A stretch of 64,000 nucleotides of DNA from assembly GCA_902509675.1 (NCBI GenBank), contig CABWYN010000001.1:1-64000 (forward strand). Reading direction: 5' to 3'. Positions 39,577-51,091 of this stretch are shown piece after piece. The stretch is from an uncultured Bacteroidota bacterium. Its GTDB lineage: Bacteria; Bacteroidota; Bacteroidia; Flavobacteriales; Flavobacteriaceae. The number at the start of each line of letters is the position of its first letter. Within the stretch, counting starts at the first letter, position 1. The notes under the pieces were generated by a model that searched no databases, was not told where the DNA came from, and was given only the letters and a program-made list of their open reading frames with translations. The position numbers were made by a program, and so were the translations under genes.

Positions 39577-40845
39577 ATGTTAAAAACATCATTCATAATT
39601 GAAAACAAAGAAACAGTAATTAAATCTTTAAAAAAGAGGAATTTTAAATCTGAAGCTTTGATTGATGAACTTATCTCATTAGATAATCAAAGGAAAGAAG
39701 TACAGACTGATTATGAATCAAAGCTCTCCAAATCAAATTCTATTTCTAAAACTATTGGCCAACTATTTAAAGATGGTAAGAAAGAGGAAACCATAGGTCT
39801 TAAGGAAGAAAGCCTTAAAATTAAACAGGAAACAAAATTACTTTCTGAAAAATTAAATGACATAAAAAATAAAATTAACAATATTCTTTATCAGATTCCA
39901 AATATACCCCACGATAAAGTTCCTAGCGGTAACACACCTGAAGACAATGTTGTTATTTTCAACTCTGAATTCACTGTTGATATGGAAGCTAAACATCCTC
40001 ATTGGGAATTAGCAGAAAAATATGATATTATTGATTTTGAATTGGGCAATAAAATAACTGGGTCTGGTTTCCCCGTCTACAAGGGATTGGGTGCTAAACT
40101 TCAAAGAGCACTAATTTCATTTTTTTTAGATTGTAATATTTCTTTCGGATATGAAGAGGTTCAGGTTCCTCATTTAGTTAATGAGGATTCAGCTTTTGGA
40201 ACAGGGCAACTTCCTGATAAAGAAGGGCAAATGTATTCCATCCCAGAGGATAATTTATACTTGATTCCAACCGCTGAAGTTCCCATAACTAATATTTTTA
40301 GAAATGAAATTATAAGTGAATCAAAGCTGCCGATATTAAGAACTGGATATACCCCTTGTTTTAGAAGAGAAGCTGGGAGCTATGGATCTCACGTGAGAGG
40401 TTTAAATAGACTTCATCAGTTTGATAAAGTTGAAATTGTTAGAATTGATCATCCAGAGAATTCATACGATTCTTTAGAAATTATGAAAGATCAAATAAAA
40501 AGTGTAATAGAAAAATTAGAACTTCCTTTTCGAATAATAACTCTTTGCGGCGGTGATTTAGGATTTACTTCCGCACTAACATATGATTTTGAAATATATT
40601 CACCAGCTCAGGAAAAGTGGTTAGAAGTTTCTTCTGTCTCCAATTTTGAAACATTTCAATCAAATAGATTAAAAATTAGGTATAGAAATTCTGAAGGAAA
40701 GACAAATCATACGCATACATTAAACGGAAGTTCTTTGGCTCTTCCTAGGGTTTTAGCCGCATTGATTGAAAATAATCAGACAGAGGAAGGCATTACAATA
40801 CCAAAAGCATTACAGCCATACACTGGATTTTCTATAATAAAATAA
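39577..40845 (+). CDS. serS: Serine--tRNA ligase
   Basis: YLIPTAEVPITNIFRNEII, PCFRREAGSYGSHVRGLNRLHQFDKVE, LNGSSLALPRVLAALIEN. Confidence 0.97.
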   Translation: MLKTSFIIENKETVIKSLKKRNFKSEALIDELISLDNQRKEVQTDYESKLSKSNSISKTIGQLFKDGKKEETIGLKEESLKIKQETKLLSEKLNDIKNKINNILYQIPNIPHDKVPSGNTPEDNVVIFNSEFTVDMEAKHPHWELAEKYDIIDFELGNKITGSGFPVYKGLGAKLQRALISFFLDCNISFGYEEVQVPHLVNEDSAFGTGQLPDKEGQMYSIPEDNLYLIPTAEVPITNIFRNEIISESKLPILRTGYTPCFRREAGSYGSHVRGLNRLHQFDKVEIVRIDHPENSYDSLEIMKDQIKSVIEKLELPFRIITLCGGDLGFTSALTYDFEIYSPAQEKWLEVSSVSNFETFQSNRLKIRYRNSEGKTNHTHTLNGSSLALPRVLAALIENNQTEEGITIPKALQPYTGFSIIK

Positions 40846-40852
40846 TCTGATT

Positions 40853-41632
40853 TTGCAATTTGTTAAACCCAAGAAATCATTAGGTCAACACTTCTTAAAG
40901 GATAATAATATTGCAAATAAAATAGTCGAATCTTTAGACCAAAATTCTAAAAATGTTTTAGAAATTGGGCCTGGTACAGGAATTCTTACTAGATTTTTAA
41001 TTAAAAAAAAATATAATTTAAAACTTGTTGAAATCGACAATGAATCAGTTTTATTTTTAATTAATCAGCTTGGTATTGACGAAAATATGATTATTGAAAA
41101 TGATTTTCTAAAGCTAGATTTACAAAAAGTTTTTGGAGGAAATAATTTTTCGATTATTGGAAATTTCCCGTACAACATTTCATCCCAAATAGTTTTTAAA
41201 ATTTTAGAATACAGAACTATGGTTTCTGAAATGTGTGGCATGTTCCAGTATGAAGTTGCAGAAAGAATTTGTGAGTCAGAGGGGACTAAAAAATATGGAA
41301 TTCTTTCCGTTTTAACTCAAGCTTTCTTTGACGTAGAGCTTTTATTCGAGGTTTCTAATCATTTATTTATTCCTCCTCCAAAAGTAAATTCTGCCGTTAT
41401 TTTATTAAAACGAAAACAGGTCATTAATTTAGATTGTGATGAGAAATTATTTTTTAAAATTGTAAAATTATCTTTTCAACAAAGAAGAAAAACAATTAGA
41501 AATAGTTTAAAAAAAATTAATTTAAGTAATAATTTAAGAGAAGATAGTATCTTTGACAACAGACCAGAGCAACTTTCTGTTAATCAATTTGTTAAATTGA
41601 CTAAATTAGTTCAAGGTGACTTAAAAATGTAG
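40853..41632 (+). CDS. rsmA: 16S rRNA dimethyladenosine transferase (TTG start)
   Basis: KKSLGQHFLKDNNIANKIV, VLEIGPGTGILT, GNFPYNISSQIVF, PPPKVNSAVI. Confidence 0.96.
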   Translation: MQFVKPKKSLGQHFLKDNNIANKIVESLDQNSKNVLEIGPGTGILTRFLIKKKYNLKLVEIDNESVLFLINQLGIDENMIIENDFLKLDLQKVFGGNNFSIIGNFPYNISSQIVFKILEYRTMVSEMCGMFQYEVAERICESEGTKKYGILSVLTQAFFDVELLFEVSNHLFIPPPKVNSAVILLKRKQVINLDCDEKLFFKIVKLSFQQRRKTIRNSLKKINLSNNLREDSIFDNRPEQLSVNQFVKLTKLVQGDLKM

Positions 41633-41634
41633 AT

Positions 41635-43005
41635 TTGAAAAAAACTCAAAAACATACAAAATTTAAACTTACTGAGGATTTAATTATTAAGATTGTTAAT
41701 TTCATTGATTCCTCGGATAATAAATCTATTAAAGAGATATTTGACTCTTTCCATCACGCGGACATTGCTGAAATTTTAGACGAGTTAAATTCCGCTCAAG
41801 CTACCTACATAATTAAGTTATTAGACTCAGAAAAAACCTCTGAGGTCTTAATGGAATTAGATGATGATTATCGTGAAAAAATTCTAAAGAATCTATCAAT
41901 ACGAGAAATTGCTGAAGAGATAGAAGAACTTGATTCAGATGATGCTACCGATATTATTCTTGAATTACCAGAAGAAAAGCAGAAAAAAGTAATATCAAAA
42001 ATTGCTGATGCAGAACTTAAAGCAGATATTAAAGAATTACTTAAGTATGAAGAAGATTCTGCGGGTAGTTTAATGGCAAAAGAACTGATAAAGGTAAATG
42101 AAAACTGGTCGGTAACCCGATGTGTAAAGGAAATGAGATTACAGGCCTCAGAAGTTACAAGAGTACACTCAGTATATGTAGTGAATAATGAAAATGTTCT
42201 TATCGGAAGATTATCTTTAAAAGATTTGTTAGTTGCTAATCCAAAATCTAAAATTAAATCAATCTATAAATCTAATGTTGATTATGTATATGATTTTGAT
42301 TCTGCTGAGCATGTTGCTAGTATTATGCAAAAGTATGATTTAGATGCTGTTCCAGTTGTAACCAAAAAGAAGAATTTATTAGGTAGAATTACAATTGACG
42401 ATATAGTCGACCTTATAAAAGAGGAAGCAGAAGAAGACTATCAATTAGCAGCAGGTATATCTCAAGATGTCGACGTTGATGATACAATATTTGAGCTAAC
42501 TAGAGCAAGATTACCGTGGCTTATTGTTGGGCTTATTGGAGGAATTGGAGCAGCTTTTATTATGGGTGGATTTGATGAAATTTTAGCTCAATATGAAATC
42601 CTATTTTATTTCACTCCGCTAATTGCCGCAATGGCTGGAAATGTTGGTGTCCAATCCAGTGCTATTATTGTACAGGGTTTAGCAAATAATGATATAAAAG
42701 GAAGTATAAACAACAGACTATTCAAAGAGACATTGTTGTCGATTTTAAATGGAATAATACTAGCCGCTATTCTTTTTTTATTTATTTACTTTTGGCAAAG
42801 CGATTTTAATCTTTCACTAGCTTTATCAATTTCTTTAGTTTGTGTTATTATTGTTGCCGGAATAATAGGAACATTCATTCCTTTATTCCTTAATCAAAGA
42901 GGTATAGATCCTGCTATTGCTACAGGTCCATTTATTACAACTAGTAATGATATTTTTGGTATTTTAATTTACTTTGTTGTAGCCAAATTAATATTAGGAA
43001 TTTAA
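41635..43005 (+). CDS. mgtE: Magnesium transporter MgtE (TTG start)
   Basis: MgtE N domain, CBS pair, AMAGNVGVQSSAIIVQGLA, FITTSNDIFGILIYF. Confidence 0.95.
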   Translation: MKKTQKHTKFKLTEDLIIKIVNFIDSSDNKSIKEIFDSFHHADIAEILDELNSAQATYIIKLLDSEKTSEVLMELDDDYREKILKNLSIREIAEEIEELDSDDATDIILELPEEKQKKVISKIADAELKADIKELLKYEEDSAGSLMAKELIKVNENWSVTRCVKEMRLQASEVTRVHSVYVVNNENVLIGRLSLKDLLVANPKSKIKSIYKSNVDYVYDFDSAEHVASIMQKYDLDAVPVVTKKKNLLGRITIDDIVDLIKEEAEEDYQLAAGISQDVDVDDTIFELTRARLPWLIVGLIGGIGAAFIMGGFDEILAQYEILFYFTPLIAAMAGNVGVQSSAIIVQGLANNDIKGSINNRLFKETLLSILNGIILAAILFLFIYFWQSDFNLSLALSISLVCVIIVAGIIGTFIPLFLNQRGIDPAIATGPFITTSNDIFGILIYFVVAKLILGI

Positions 43006-43006
43006 A

Positions 43007-43432
43007 ATGAAAAATATTTTAGTTCTGTGTACTGGTAATTCATGCAGAAGTCAAATTGCTCATGGTTATTTCCAATTTTTTCTTAAGAATAAAGCAAATA
43101 TATATAGTGCTGGAATTGAAACTCATGGAATTAATAAATATGCTGTGAAGGTCATGAGTATGGACAGCATAGATATTGAAAATAACACGTCTAATTTGGT
43201 TGACGAATATGTGCAAATTGATTTTGACTTTATAATCACTGTGTGTGATCATGCAAATGAAACTTGTCCTTATATTCCTTTAGAAAATGCTCTAAGGATT
43301 CATAAGAATTTTGAAGATCCCTCAAAATTAGATATCAAAAATGAGAATTTGAAAATTGATAATTACATAAATTGCAGAAATCAAATCAAAGATTATTGTA
43401 GGGAATTTAGTTTAAAATATTTTCAGGAATAA
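43007..43432 (+). CDS. arsC: Arsenate reductase (thioredoxin-type)/LMW protein tyrosine phosphatase fold
   Basis: ILVLCTGNSCRSQIAHGYF P-loop, TVCDHANETCPYIP. Confidence 0.87.
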   Translation: MKNILVLCTGNSCRSQIAHGYFQFFLKNKANIYSAGIETHGINKYAVKVMSMDSIDIENNTSNLVDEYVQIDFDFIITVCDHANETCPYIPLENALRIHKNFEDPSKLDIKNENLKIDNYINCRNQIKDYCREFSLKYFQE

Positions 43433-43896
43433 TTTTTTAAATTATTTCCTGATAAATGAACAATACTCCATCCTTTTACAATTTCAGCGCCTTTACTTTC
43501 ATAAAACTTAATTGCACTTTGGTTCCAGTCTATAACATTCCACGAAATTCTTCGTGCACCAATTTTCTTTCCATATCGAATGACTTCATCAAAAAGTTTA
43601 CTGCCAATTCCATTATTTCTCATTGTCTTGGTTATAATGAGATCTTCTAAATGAAGTGTCTTGCCTTTCCATGTTGAAAATCTATTATATATAATTGCAG
43701 CTCCAACAATAGTGTTGTTAACTTCAGCAATTAAACATTTAAAAAGGGGAGGTGTAGATGAAAAACCCATATTTGCTAATTCTTTTATATCTATTTCAAC
43801 GGCATCTGGTTCTTTTTCATAAACAGCAAGTTCAACTATTAATTTATGAACTGAGTTCATGTCTTTTTTTTGAGCTTCTCTAATTAAAATTTTCAT
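43423..43896 (-). CDS. GNAT family N-acetyltransferase
   Basis: IREAQKKDMNSVHKLIVELAVYEKE, LHLEDLIITKTMRNNGIGSKLFDEVI, AIKFYESKGAE. Confidence 0.93.
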   Translation of the reverse strand: MKILIREAQKKDMNSVHKLIVELAVYEKEPDAVEIDIKELANMGFSSTPPLFKCLIAEVNNTIVGAAIIYNRFSTWKGKTLHLEDLIITKTMRNNGIGSKLFDEVIRYGKKIGARRISWNVIDWNQSAIKFYESKGAEIVKGWSIVHLSGNNLKNYS

Positions 43897-43946
43897 AACT
43901 TTAATATTTACAAACATTCTTTGCTTTAATAAATTACGTCAATTAT

Positions 43947-44942
43947 ATGTTAAATAAAAATCTCACACTAGGAGAATTTATAATCAAGAATCAGGCTTCT
44001 TTTAAATATTCTTCAGGTGAACTTTCCAGCTTGATCAACTCGATACGATTGGCTGCTAAAATTGTAAATCATGAAGTGAATAAAGCTGGACTTGTTGACA
44101 TTATAGGGGAAACAGGAGGAGAGAATATACAATTTGAAAGACAACAAAAATTAGATGTTTATGCAAATGAAAAATTTATCAAAACTTTAATAAATAGAAA
44201 TATTGTTTGCGGCATAGCTAGTGAAGAAGAAGATAGTTTTATTTCGATTAACAGTATCGATAAAAACAACCAAAATAAATATGTAGTATTAATTGACCCG
44301 TTGGATGGTTCTTCTAATATTGATGTGAATGTTTCAGTAGGTACTATTTTTTCAATTTACAGAAGAAAAAGCAAAATAGGATCTGAGGTTGAATTAGATG
44401 ATTTTTTACAATATGGAAAAGATCAAGTTGCGGCCGGATATATAATATACGGAACTTCAACTATGCTGGTATACAGCACAGGAAATGGAGTAAACGGATT
44501 TACGTTAAATCCAGCAATTGGAACATTTTATCATTCGCATTCTGATTTAACCATTCCAGAGAATGGAAATATATACTCAATTAACGAAGGCAATTATTTA
44601 CAGTTTCCACAATTTGTAAAAAAATATATTAAATATTGCCAAGAAGAAAAAAACGATAGACCCTATACCTCAAGATATATCGGTTCACTTGTTTCGGATT
44701 TCCATAGGAATATGATCAAAGGAGGTATTTTTTTATATCCCGAAACTTTCAAAAATAAAAAAGGAAAACTGAGACTTTTATATGAGTGTAATCCCATTGC
44801 ATTTATATGTGAGCAAGCAGGGGGGTCAGCTACTAACGGATATAAAAATATATTAGATATCAAGCCAACCTCTTTACACGAAAGAATACCTTTTTATTGT
44901 GGTAGTAAAAAAATGATAAAAGATTTACAAAATTTTTTGTAA
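43947..44942 (+). CDS. fbp: Class 1 fructose-1,6-bisphosphatase
   Basis: [62 protein letters not shown]. Confidence 0.96.
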   Translation: MLNKNLTLGEFIIKNQASFKYSSGELSSLINSIRLAAKIVNHEVNKAGLVDIIGETGGENIQFERQQKLDVYANEKFIKTLINRNIVCGIASEEEDSFISINSIDKNNQNKYVVLIDPLDGSSNIDVNVSVGTIFSIYRRKSKIGSEVELDDFLQYGKDQVAAGYIIYGTSTMLVYSTGNGVNGFTLNPAIGTFYHSHSDLTIPENGNIYSINEGNYLQFPQFVKKYIKYCQEEKNDRPYTSRYIGSLVSDFHRNMIKGGIFLYPETFKNKKGKLRLLYECNPIAFICEQAGGSATNGYKNILDIKPTSLHERIPFYCGSKKMIKDLQNFL

Positions 44943-44971
44943 AGCAAATCCTAATTAGTTTTATTTTCTAA

Positions 44972-44979
44972 TATATTTG
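44972..44979 (+). promoter_or_regulatory. -7 box TATATTTG for mfd
   Basis: TAnnTTTG match overlapping the computed ORF start. Confidence 0.55.
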
Positions 44980-44994
44980 CCCAAAATTTATTTG

Positions 44995-47900
44995 GTGACA
45001 AATAATAGTTTTCCTTCGTATTTAAAGCAGTCTTTAAATTTAGAAAGACTAGGGGGTCTTATTTCCAAAAATGAAATTTTCAATCTTAAAGGATTTCTTG
45101 GCTCATCTCTTTCTTTTTATATTTCGGGCCTTCACAAAAGATTTTCTGTTCCGTTCATTATTGTTTTTAATTCTAAACAAGATGCTTTATATTTTCTGAA
45201 TGATATAGAATTATTACATCCAAGTGAAAAAATATATTATTACCCAGAAATTTCCAAAGAACCCTACTTAGATGCAAATAGCAATAATTACAACTTACTT
45301 CAAAGAACTGAGTTACTAGAGCATTTAAATTTTTCAAAAGCTAGTAATTCAATTATTGTTACCTATGCAAAAGCGGTTTCAGAAAATCAAATTAATAAAG
45401 AGGATTTAAAAAAAATCTCAATAAAATTAAAATTGGGTCAAGAAATTTCTTTTGACGATTTAAACGAGAAATTATTTGATTTAGATTTCAGACGTGAGGA
45501 TTTTGTTATTGAGCCTGGAGAATTTGCGGTTAGAGGAGGAATTCTAGATATTTTTCCTTATTCAAGCCAAACTCCATTCAGAATTGAGTTTTTTGGAGAT
45601 GAAATTTCAAGAATTCGATCCTTTGATATCGATACACAAAGATCTGATGAGAATCACGAATCTATAAAAATAATATCTAATATAGCTGTCTCTAATAAAT
45701 CGAAAGGAGTTGGAAATATTTTTAATATCCTTACTAAGGACACATTCGTTTTTGTACAAAACTTAGAAATATTTTATTCTGAAATCCAAAAAAATATAGC
45801 AAAAGCAAATTTAAATTTTGAAAAAATTTTAGACAAAGAAAATTTTATTCACCCTAAAAAATTATTTACTAACCCTTCATCAATCAAAAATGAAATAAAA
45901 AATTATAAAATAATTGAGTTTGAAAATCCTAAAGTCAACGAGAGTTTTAAAGTCAATATTTTACCTCAACCTTCTTTTAATAAAAGTTTTGATTTTTTAA
46001 TAGATGATTTAAAGAATAAAAAACAAGCTGGTTATCTTCTAAATTTATGTTGCACTAATATTCAACAGAAAAATAGACTTATTCAAATCTTTACAGATTT
46101 GAATAATGATGATTTAATACAACCGATAATTTTTCCGATTTCAAAAGGATTTATTGATCATTCAGAGAAAACATTGTTTTACACTGATCATGAAATTTTT
46201 GAAAGGTATCACAAATTCAAATTCAAAAAAAGATTTAAGAATAAGTTGTCTGTTGCAATGAAACAATTAAATCATTTAAATAAAGGGGACTACATTACCC
46301 ACATTGATCACGGTATCGGAAAGTATGCTGGGTTACAGAAAATTGAAGTTGATGGTAACATCCAAGAATCGATTAAAATCATATATGGCGAAAGAGATAT
46401 TTTATATCTAAGTGTTCATGCCATTCACAAAATATCAAAATACAATGGAAAGGATGGAAAAGTTCCTAGACTATATAAGTTAGGTAGTAAAGCGTGGGCT
46501 TTGTTAAAACAAAAAACCAAAAAGAACGCCAAAAAAATAGCCTATGATTTGATAAAAGTTTATGCTGAAAGAAAGCAGCGTAAGGGTTTCAGATATGATC
46601 AAGACAGTTATTTACAAAATGAACTTGAGGCTTCTTTTATTTACGAAGATACAGAAGATCAAATTAAAGTTACAAGAGAGATTAAGGATGATATGGAACG
46701 TGAACAACCAATGGATAGACTAATTTGTGGCGATGTAGGTTTTGGTAAAACTGAATTAGCAATACGTGCTGCTTTTAAGGCTGTTGATAACAATAAGCAA
46801 GTTGCCATTTTAGTTCCAACAACAATATTAGCTTTTCAGCATTTTAAAACATTCAGCTCCAGATTAGAAAACTTACCGGTTTCGGTAAATTATTTAAATA
46901 GATTCAAATCTAATAAGGAAAAATCAGAAATAATTAAAGATCTCGCAAATGGTAAAATTGATATTATCATTGGGACTCATCAGTTGGTTAATGATAAAAT
47001 TATCTATAAGAATTTAGGTTTATTAATTATTGATGAGGAACAAAAATTTGGGGTGGGTGTTAAGGATAAAATTAAATCCGTAAGAAAAAATGTTGATGTT
47101 CTGACCTTATCAGCAACTCCTATCCCAAGAACACTACAGTTTAGTTTAATGGCAGCTAGAGATTTATCTTTGATTACAACTCCACCACCAAATAGACATC
47201 CAATAGAAACTTCGGTAATTAGATTTGACTCAAATCTAATTACACAATCCATTAGGTATGAGATAGAAAGAGGAGGTCAAATATTTTTTGTCAATAATAA
47301 GATTCAAAATATTGAGGAAGTATCCAATCTCTTAAAAACTTTGGTTCCTGAGGCTAAAATTGCTGTTGCTCACGGAAGACTAAACGGTAAAACTTTGGAA
47401 TCCCTAATGATGAAATTTATTAATAAAGAATTCGATGTCTTAGTAAGTACAACGATAATAGAAAGCGGATTAGATGTGCCTAATGCTAATACAATTTTTA
47501 TAAATAATGCAAATAATTTTGGTCTTAGTGATTTACATCAAATGAGAGGTAGGGTAGGTAGGAGTAATAAAAAAGCATTTTGTTATTTAATTACCCCAGA
47601 ATTTTCAAAGATGACCGATGAGGCAAAAAAAAGAATCACTGCTCTGGATTATTATTCTGAATTAGGAAGTGGATTCAATATTGCTATGAAAGATTTAGAA
47701 ATCAGAGGAGCAGGTGATTTACTTGGCGGTGAACAAAGCGGTTTTATTAATGAAATGGGTTTTGAAACATATCAAAAAATTCTTGATGAAGCGATTGAAG
47801 AACTTAAAGAAAATGATTTTAAAGATTTAGACTTAGATAAAAATAAATTTTCTAAAAAGACAAGTTTGATATTTGAAACTGATCTTGAGCTAATGTTCCC

Positions 47901-48315
47901 AAATGATTATATTAATTCTAGTCAGGAGAGGCTAAATCTTTACACTAAGCTCAATAAAATTAATGTAATTGAAGAGTTGGATGAGCTAAAATTGGAATTA
48001 TCTGATAGATTTGGAACACTCCCTAATGCAGTAGTAGATTTATTAAAAAGTATAGAAATGAAATGGTTAGGGATAGATTTAGGTTTTGAAAAAATTGTAT
48101 TAAAGAGAAGTATGTTACTAGGATACTTAAAAGATTTCCATAACAACAATCAAAAGAATAACCTTGAAAAGTTATTTAATTATTCACAAAAAAATAGTCA
48201 TTTAGTTTCTTTTTCACAAAAGAAATTATCCGATGGCGATAGGTTTATAATAAAATTGACAGAAATTAATTCTATTGCAAAAGCAATAGAAGTATTAAAA
48301 GATATAAAGGGTTAA
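44995..48315 (+). CDS. mfd: Transcription-repair coupling factor Mfd (probable GTG start)
   Basis: GDYITHIDHGIGKYAGL, DRLICGDVGFGKTELAIRAAFKAV, IIDEEQKFGVGVKDKIK, LSATPIPRTL, TRCF domain at C-term. Confidence 0.96.
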   Translation: MTNNSFPSYLKQSLNLERLGGLISKNEIFNLKGFLGSSLSFYISGLHKRFSVPFIIVFNSKQDALYFLNDIELLHPSEKIYYYPEISKEPYLDANSNNYNLLQRTELLEHLNFSKASNSIIVTYAKAVSENQINKEDLKKISIKLKLGQEISFDDLNEKLFDLDFRREDFVIEPGEFAVRGGILDIFPYSSQTPFRIEFFGDEISRIRSFDIDTQRSDENHESIKIISNIAVSNKSKGVGNIFNILTKDTFVFVQNLEIFYSEIQKNIAKANLNFEKILDKENFIHPKKLFTNPSSIKNEIKNYKIIEFENPKVNESFKVNILPQPSFNKSFDFLIDDLKNKKQAGYLLNLCCTNIQQKNRLIQIFTDLNNDDLIQPIIFPISKGFIDHSEKTLFYTDHEIFERYHKFKFKKRFKNKLSVAMKQLNHLNKGDYITHIDHGIGKYAGLQKIEVDGNIQESIKIIYGERDILYLSVHAIHKISKYNGKDGKVPRLYKLGSKAWALLKQKTKKNAKKIAYDLIKVYAERKQRKGFRYDQDSYLQNELEASFIYEDTEDQIKVTREIKDDMEREQPMDRLICGDVGFGKTELAIRAAFKAVDNNKQVAILVPTTILAFQHFKTFSSRLENLPVSVNYLNRFKSNKEKSEIIKDLANGKIDIIIGTHQLVNDKIIYKNLGLLIIDEEQKFGVGVKDKIKSVRKNVDVLTLSATPIPRTLQFSLMAARDLSLITTPPPNRHPIETSVIRFDSNLITQSIRYEIERGGQIFFVNNKIQNIEEVSNLLKTLVPEAKIAVAHGRLNGKTLESLMMKFINKEFDVLVSTTIIESGLDVPNANTIFINNANNFGLSDLHQMRGRVGRSNKKAFCYLITPEFSKMTDEAKKRITALDYYSELGSGFNIAMKDLEIRGAGDLLGGEQSGFINEMGFETYQKILDEAIEELKENDFKDLDLDKNKFSKKTSLIFETDLELMFPNDYINSSQERLNLYTKLNKINVIEELDELKLELSDRFGTLPNAVVDLLKSIEMKWLGIDLGFEKIVLKRSMLLGYLKDFHNNNQKNNLEKLFNYSQKNSHLVSFSQKKLSDGDRFIIKLTEINSIAKAIEVLKDIKG

Positions 48316-49310
48316 TTTTTAAAAATAATTGTGGTTTCTTCCTTTGTCACATTAAATTTAATTTCTCTTCCAAGAATCATCGGAAAGTTATCTTCACCAT
48401 GTCCTGCTGGAAAATTAAAGGACACAGGAAAACCATACTCGCCCACAACATTCAAAATAAGTTCTTTTAAATTTCTTCCAAACGGGGTTGTATTTTTTTT
48501 CAAATCGGTAAAATCTCCTACAATTAAGCCCTTACAGTTATCAAAATATCCAGCTCTTTTTAATGAAAACAACATTCTATCAATGTGATAAAGATATTCA
48601 CCAAGATCTTCAATAAATAATATTTTACCTTCTGTATTAATTGATGATTTAGAACCCAGTAAACAGTGTAATAAGGTCAGATTTCCGCCAACTAACTGCC
48701 CACTACTTTCCCCTTCAATATTAGCGTTATCACCGTCAACAGTGTAGGATAATTTTTCACCAAATAAAGTTCTTTTTAGAAAATTTACAGATTTATCTTT
48801 GCTTATGTCAATATTTTCTAGGCTCTTACACATTACTCCGTGAATTGATTCACTTTTTTGATTGTGAATGTCATTGTGAATCGCCGTAATATCAGAATAT
48901 CCAATAACCCATTTGGGATTCTTTTTAAACTTTTCAAAGTTTAAATTGTCGATAATACGCATTGCGCCATAACCTCCTCTTGCACACCAAATTGCTTTTA
49001 TATTTTTATTGTCTAAAGCAATTTGAAAATCAGAACTTCTTTGATTATCTGTACCAGCAAAATGACCATCATCTTCAAAAACATTTTTTCCAATAATTAC
49101 ATTTAAATCCCAGCTCTTGAGTAGCTCTTTAGCCTTTGTTATATAGCCGTTATAATTTTTTAAAACCCCGGACGGTGCAACAATTGCAACAGTGTCTCCT
49201 TTTTTTAAATAGTCAGGCTTTATCAATGTATTATTTTGTATTATTTGTGAACATAAATTCACATTATTAAGAAAAAGTAAAAATAAAACTAGGCCAAATT
49301 TTAACTTCAT
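48312..49310 (-). CDS. LD-carboxypeptidase (S66 family)
   Basis: YLKKGDTVAIVAPSG, AIWCARGGYGAMRIIDNL, SESIHGVMC, LVGGNLTLL; start at internal MKLKFGLV. Confidence 0.94.
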   Translation of the reverse strand: MKLKFGLVLFLLFLNNVNLCSQIIQNNTLIKPDYLKKGDTVAIVAPSGVLKNYNGYITKAKELLKSWDLNVIIGKNVFEDDGHFAGTDNQRSSDFQIALDNKNIKAIWCARGGYGAMRIIDNLNFEKFKKNPKWVIGYSDITAIHNDIHNQKSESIHGVMCKSLENIDISKDKSVNFLKRTLFGEKLSYTVDGDNANIEGESSGQLVGGNLTLLHCLLGSKSSINTEGKILFIEDLGEYLYHIDRMLFSLKRAGYFDNCKGLIVGDFTDLKKNTTPFGRNLKELILNVVGEYGFPVSFNFPAGHGEDNFPMILGREIKFNVTKEETTIIFKN

Positions 49311-49399
49311 AATATGATCCTTTAAAATTAAGAAGAAGTTATATTTTACTTCATATTTATAATCATAAATCATTACTTTTACTAATATAAAAAATATTC

Positions 49400-51091
49400 T
49401 TGAGTAAAACTTACACTATTACTGCCGCACTTCCTTATACGAATGGGCCTATTCATATTGGACATCTTTCAGGCGTATACATTCCCGCGGATATCTATGC
49501 AAGATTTTTAAGAATAACCGGGAATGAGGTAGTCTATATATGTGGTAGTGATGAACATGGTGTTCCAATTACCATAAAAGCAAAAAAAGAAAATAAAACT
49601 CCTCAAGAAATTGTCGATAGGTATCATAAAAATATTGAAGAGTCTTTTAATAAGTTTGGAATTTCTTTTGACAACTATTCCAGAACCTCTGCTAAAATCC
49701 ATCATAAAACTGCCTCTGATTTTTTTTTAAAACTGCATGATAATGGCTCTTTCAAGGAGATTACCTCCGAGCAATATTATGATAAAGAAGAAAAGCAGTT
49801 TTTACCCGATAGATTTTTACTGGGAACATGTCCTAAATGTGGTTTTGAAGAATCCTATGGAGATCAATGCGAAAAATGTGGTACAAGTCACAATGCCAGT
49901 GATTTGATTGATCCAAAATCTTCTATTTCTGGAAATGTTCCATCATTAAAATCTACGAAACATTGGTTTTTAAAATTAGATATGTTCCAAGATTTTTTAA
50001 AAAAATGGATTTTAGAGGAAAATAAAAATTATTGGAAATCTAATGTTTATGGCCAATGTAAGTCTTGGCTAGATGACGGTTTAAAACCAAGAGCAGTTAC
50101 AAGAGATTTAGATTGGGGCGTTCCAGTCCCAGTAGATGATGCTGATGGTAAAGTTTTATATGTTTGGTTTGATGCACCTATTGGTTATATTTCCTCGACA
50201 ATTGAGTGGGCTGAGAAAAATAATAAGAGTTGGGAAAAGTATTGGATGGATGAAAAAACAGAATTAGTTCATTTTATCGGAAAAGATAATATTGTTTTTC
50301 ACTGTATTATTTTTCCGTCGATGTTAAAGGCTCATGGAGAATATATTCTTCCAAAAAATGTTCCTGCTAATGAATTTTTAAATCTTGAAGGCTCTAAAAT
50401 TTCAACATCAAAAAACTGGGCTGTTTGGCTACCTGATTATTTAGAAGACTTCCCAGATAAACAAGATGTACTGCGTTATGTATTGACCATTAATGCACCG
50501 GAAAATAAGGATAATGACTTTACATGGAAGGATTTTCAAAATAGAAATAATGGAGAGTTAGTTTCTGTTTTAGGGAACTTTATTAACAGGGTAGTGGTAT
50601 TAACAAAAAAGTATTACGAATCTTTAATTCCTGATCCAAATACATTACTCAGTGTGGATAATGATGTAATTAATTCTGCAAATGAGTCAATCCTTAAGAT
50701 TGAACAATTAATTTCTAATTTTAAATTTAGAGATGCCTGCACTGAGTTTATGAATATTGCACGTCTAGGTAATAAGTATTTAGCTGATGAGGAACCTTGG
50801 AAAGTAATTAAAGATAATCCAGAAAGGGTTAAAACAATAATATTCGTCTCTTTACATCTCTCGTCTATTTTAGCAGTAGTTGCTGAGCCATTTTTACCAT
50901 TTACATCTCAAAAAATTAAGAACATTTTAAATTATAAAAATCACAATATAGATTGGAGTTGGAAAAATTTAAAACAAAAGCAATTTATAGTTTCAAATGG
51001 TATTAAAATAAATGAACCTGAACTGTTGTTTTCTAGAATAGAAGACTCAGAAATACAATATCAGATAGATAAATTAAAGGATAATATTTAA
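49400..51091 (+). CDS. metG: Methionine--tRNA ligase, catalytic core form without C-terminal tRNA-binding domain (TTG start)
   Basis: [28 protein letters not shown], zinc knuckle [23 protein letters not shown], only 563 aa. Confidence 0.95.
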   Translation: MSKTYTITAALPYTNGPIHIGHLSGVYIPADIYARFLRITGNEVVYICGSDEHGVPITIKAKKENKTPQEIVDRYHKNIEESFNKFGISFDNYSRTSAKIHHKTASDFFLKLHDNGSFKEITSEQYYDKEEKQFLPDRFLLGTCPKCGFEESYGDQCEKCGTSHNASDLIDPKSSISGNVPSLKSTKHWFLKLDMFQDFLKKWILEENKNYWKSNVYGQCKSWLDDGLKPRAVTRDLDWGVPVPVDDADGKVLYVWFDAPIGYISSTIEWAEKNNKSWEKYWMDEKTELVHFIGKDNIVFHCIIFPSMLKAHGEYILPKNVPANEFLNLEGSKISTSKNWAVWLPDYLEDFPDKQDVLRYVLTINAPENKDNDFTWKDFQNRNNGELVSVLGNFINRVVVLTKKYYESLIPDPNTLLSVDNDVINSANESILKIEQLISNFKFRDACTEFMNIARLGNKYLADEEPWKVIKDNPERVKTIIFVSLHLSSILAVVAEPFLPFTSQKIKNILNYKNHNIDWSWKNLKQKQFIVSNGIKINEPELLFSRIEDSEIQYQIDKLKDNI

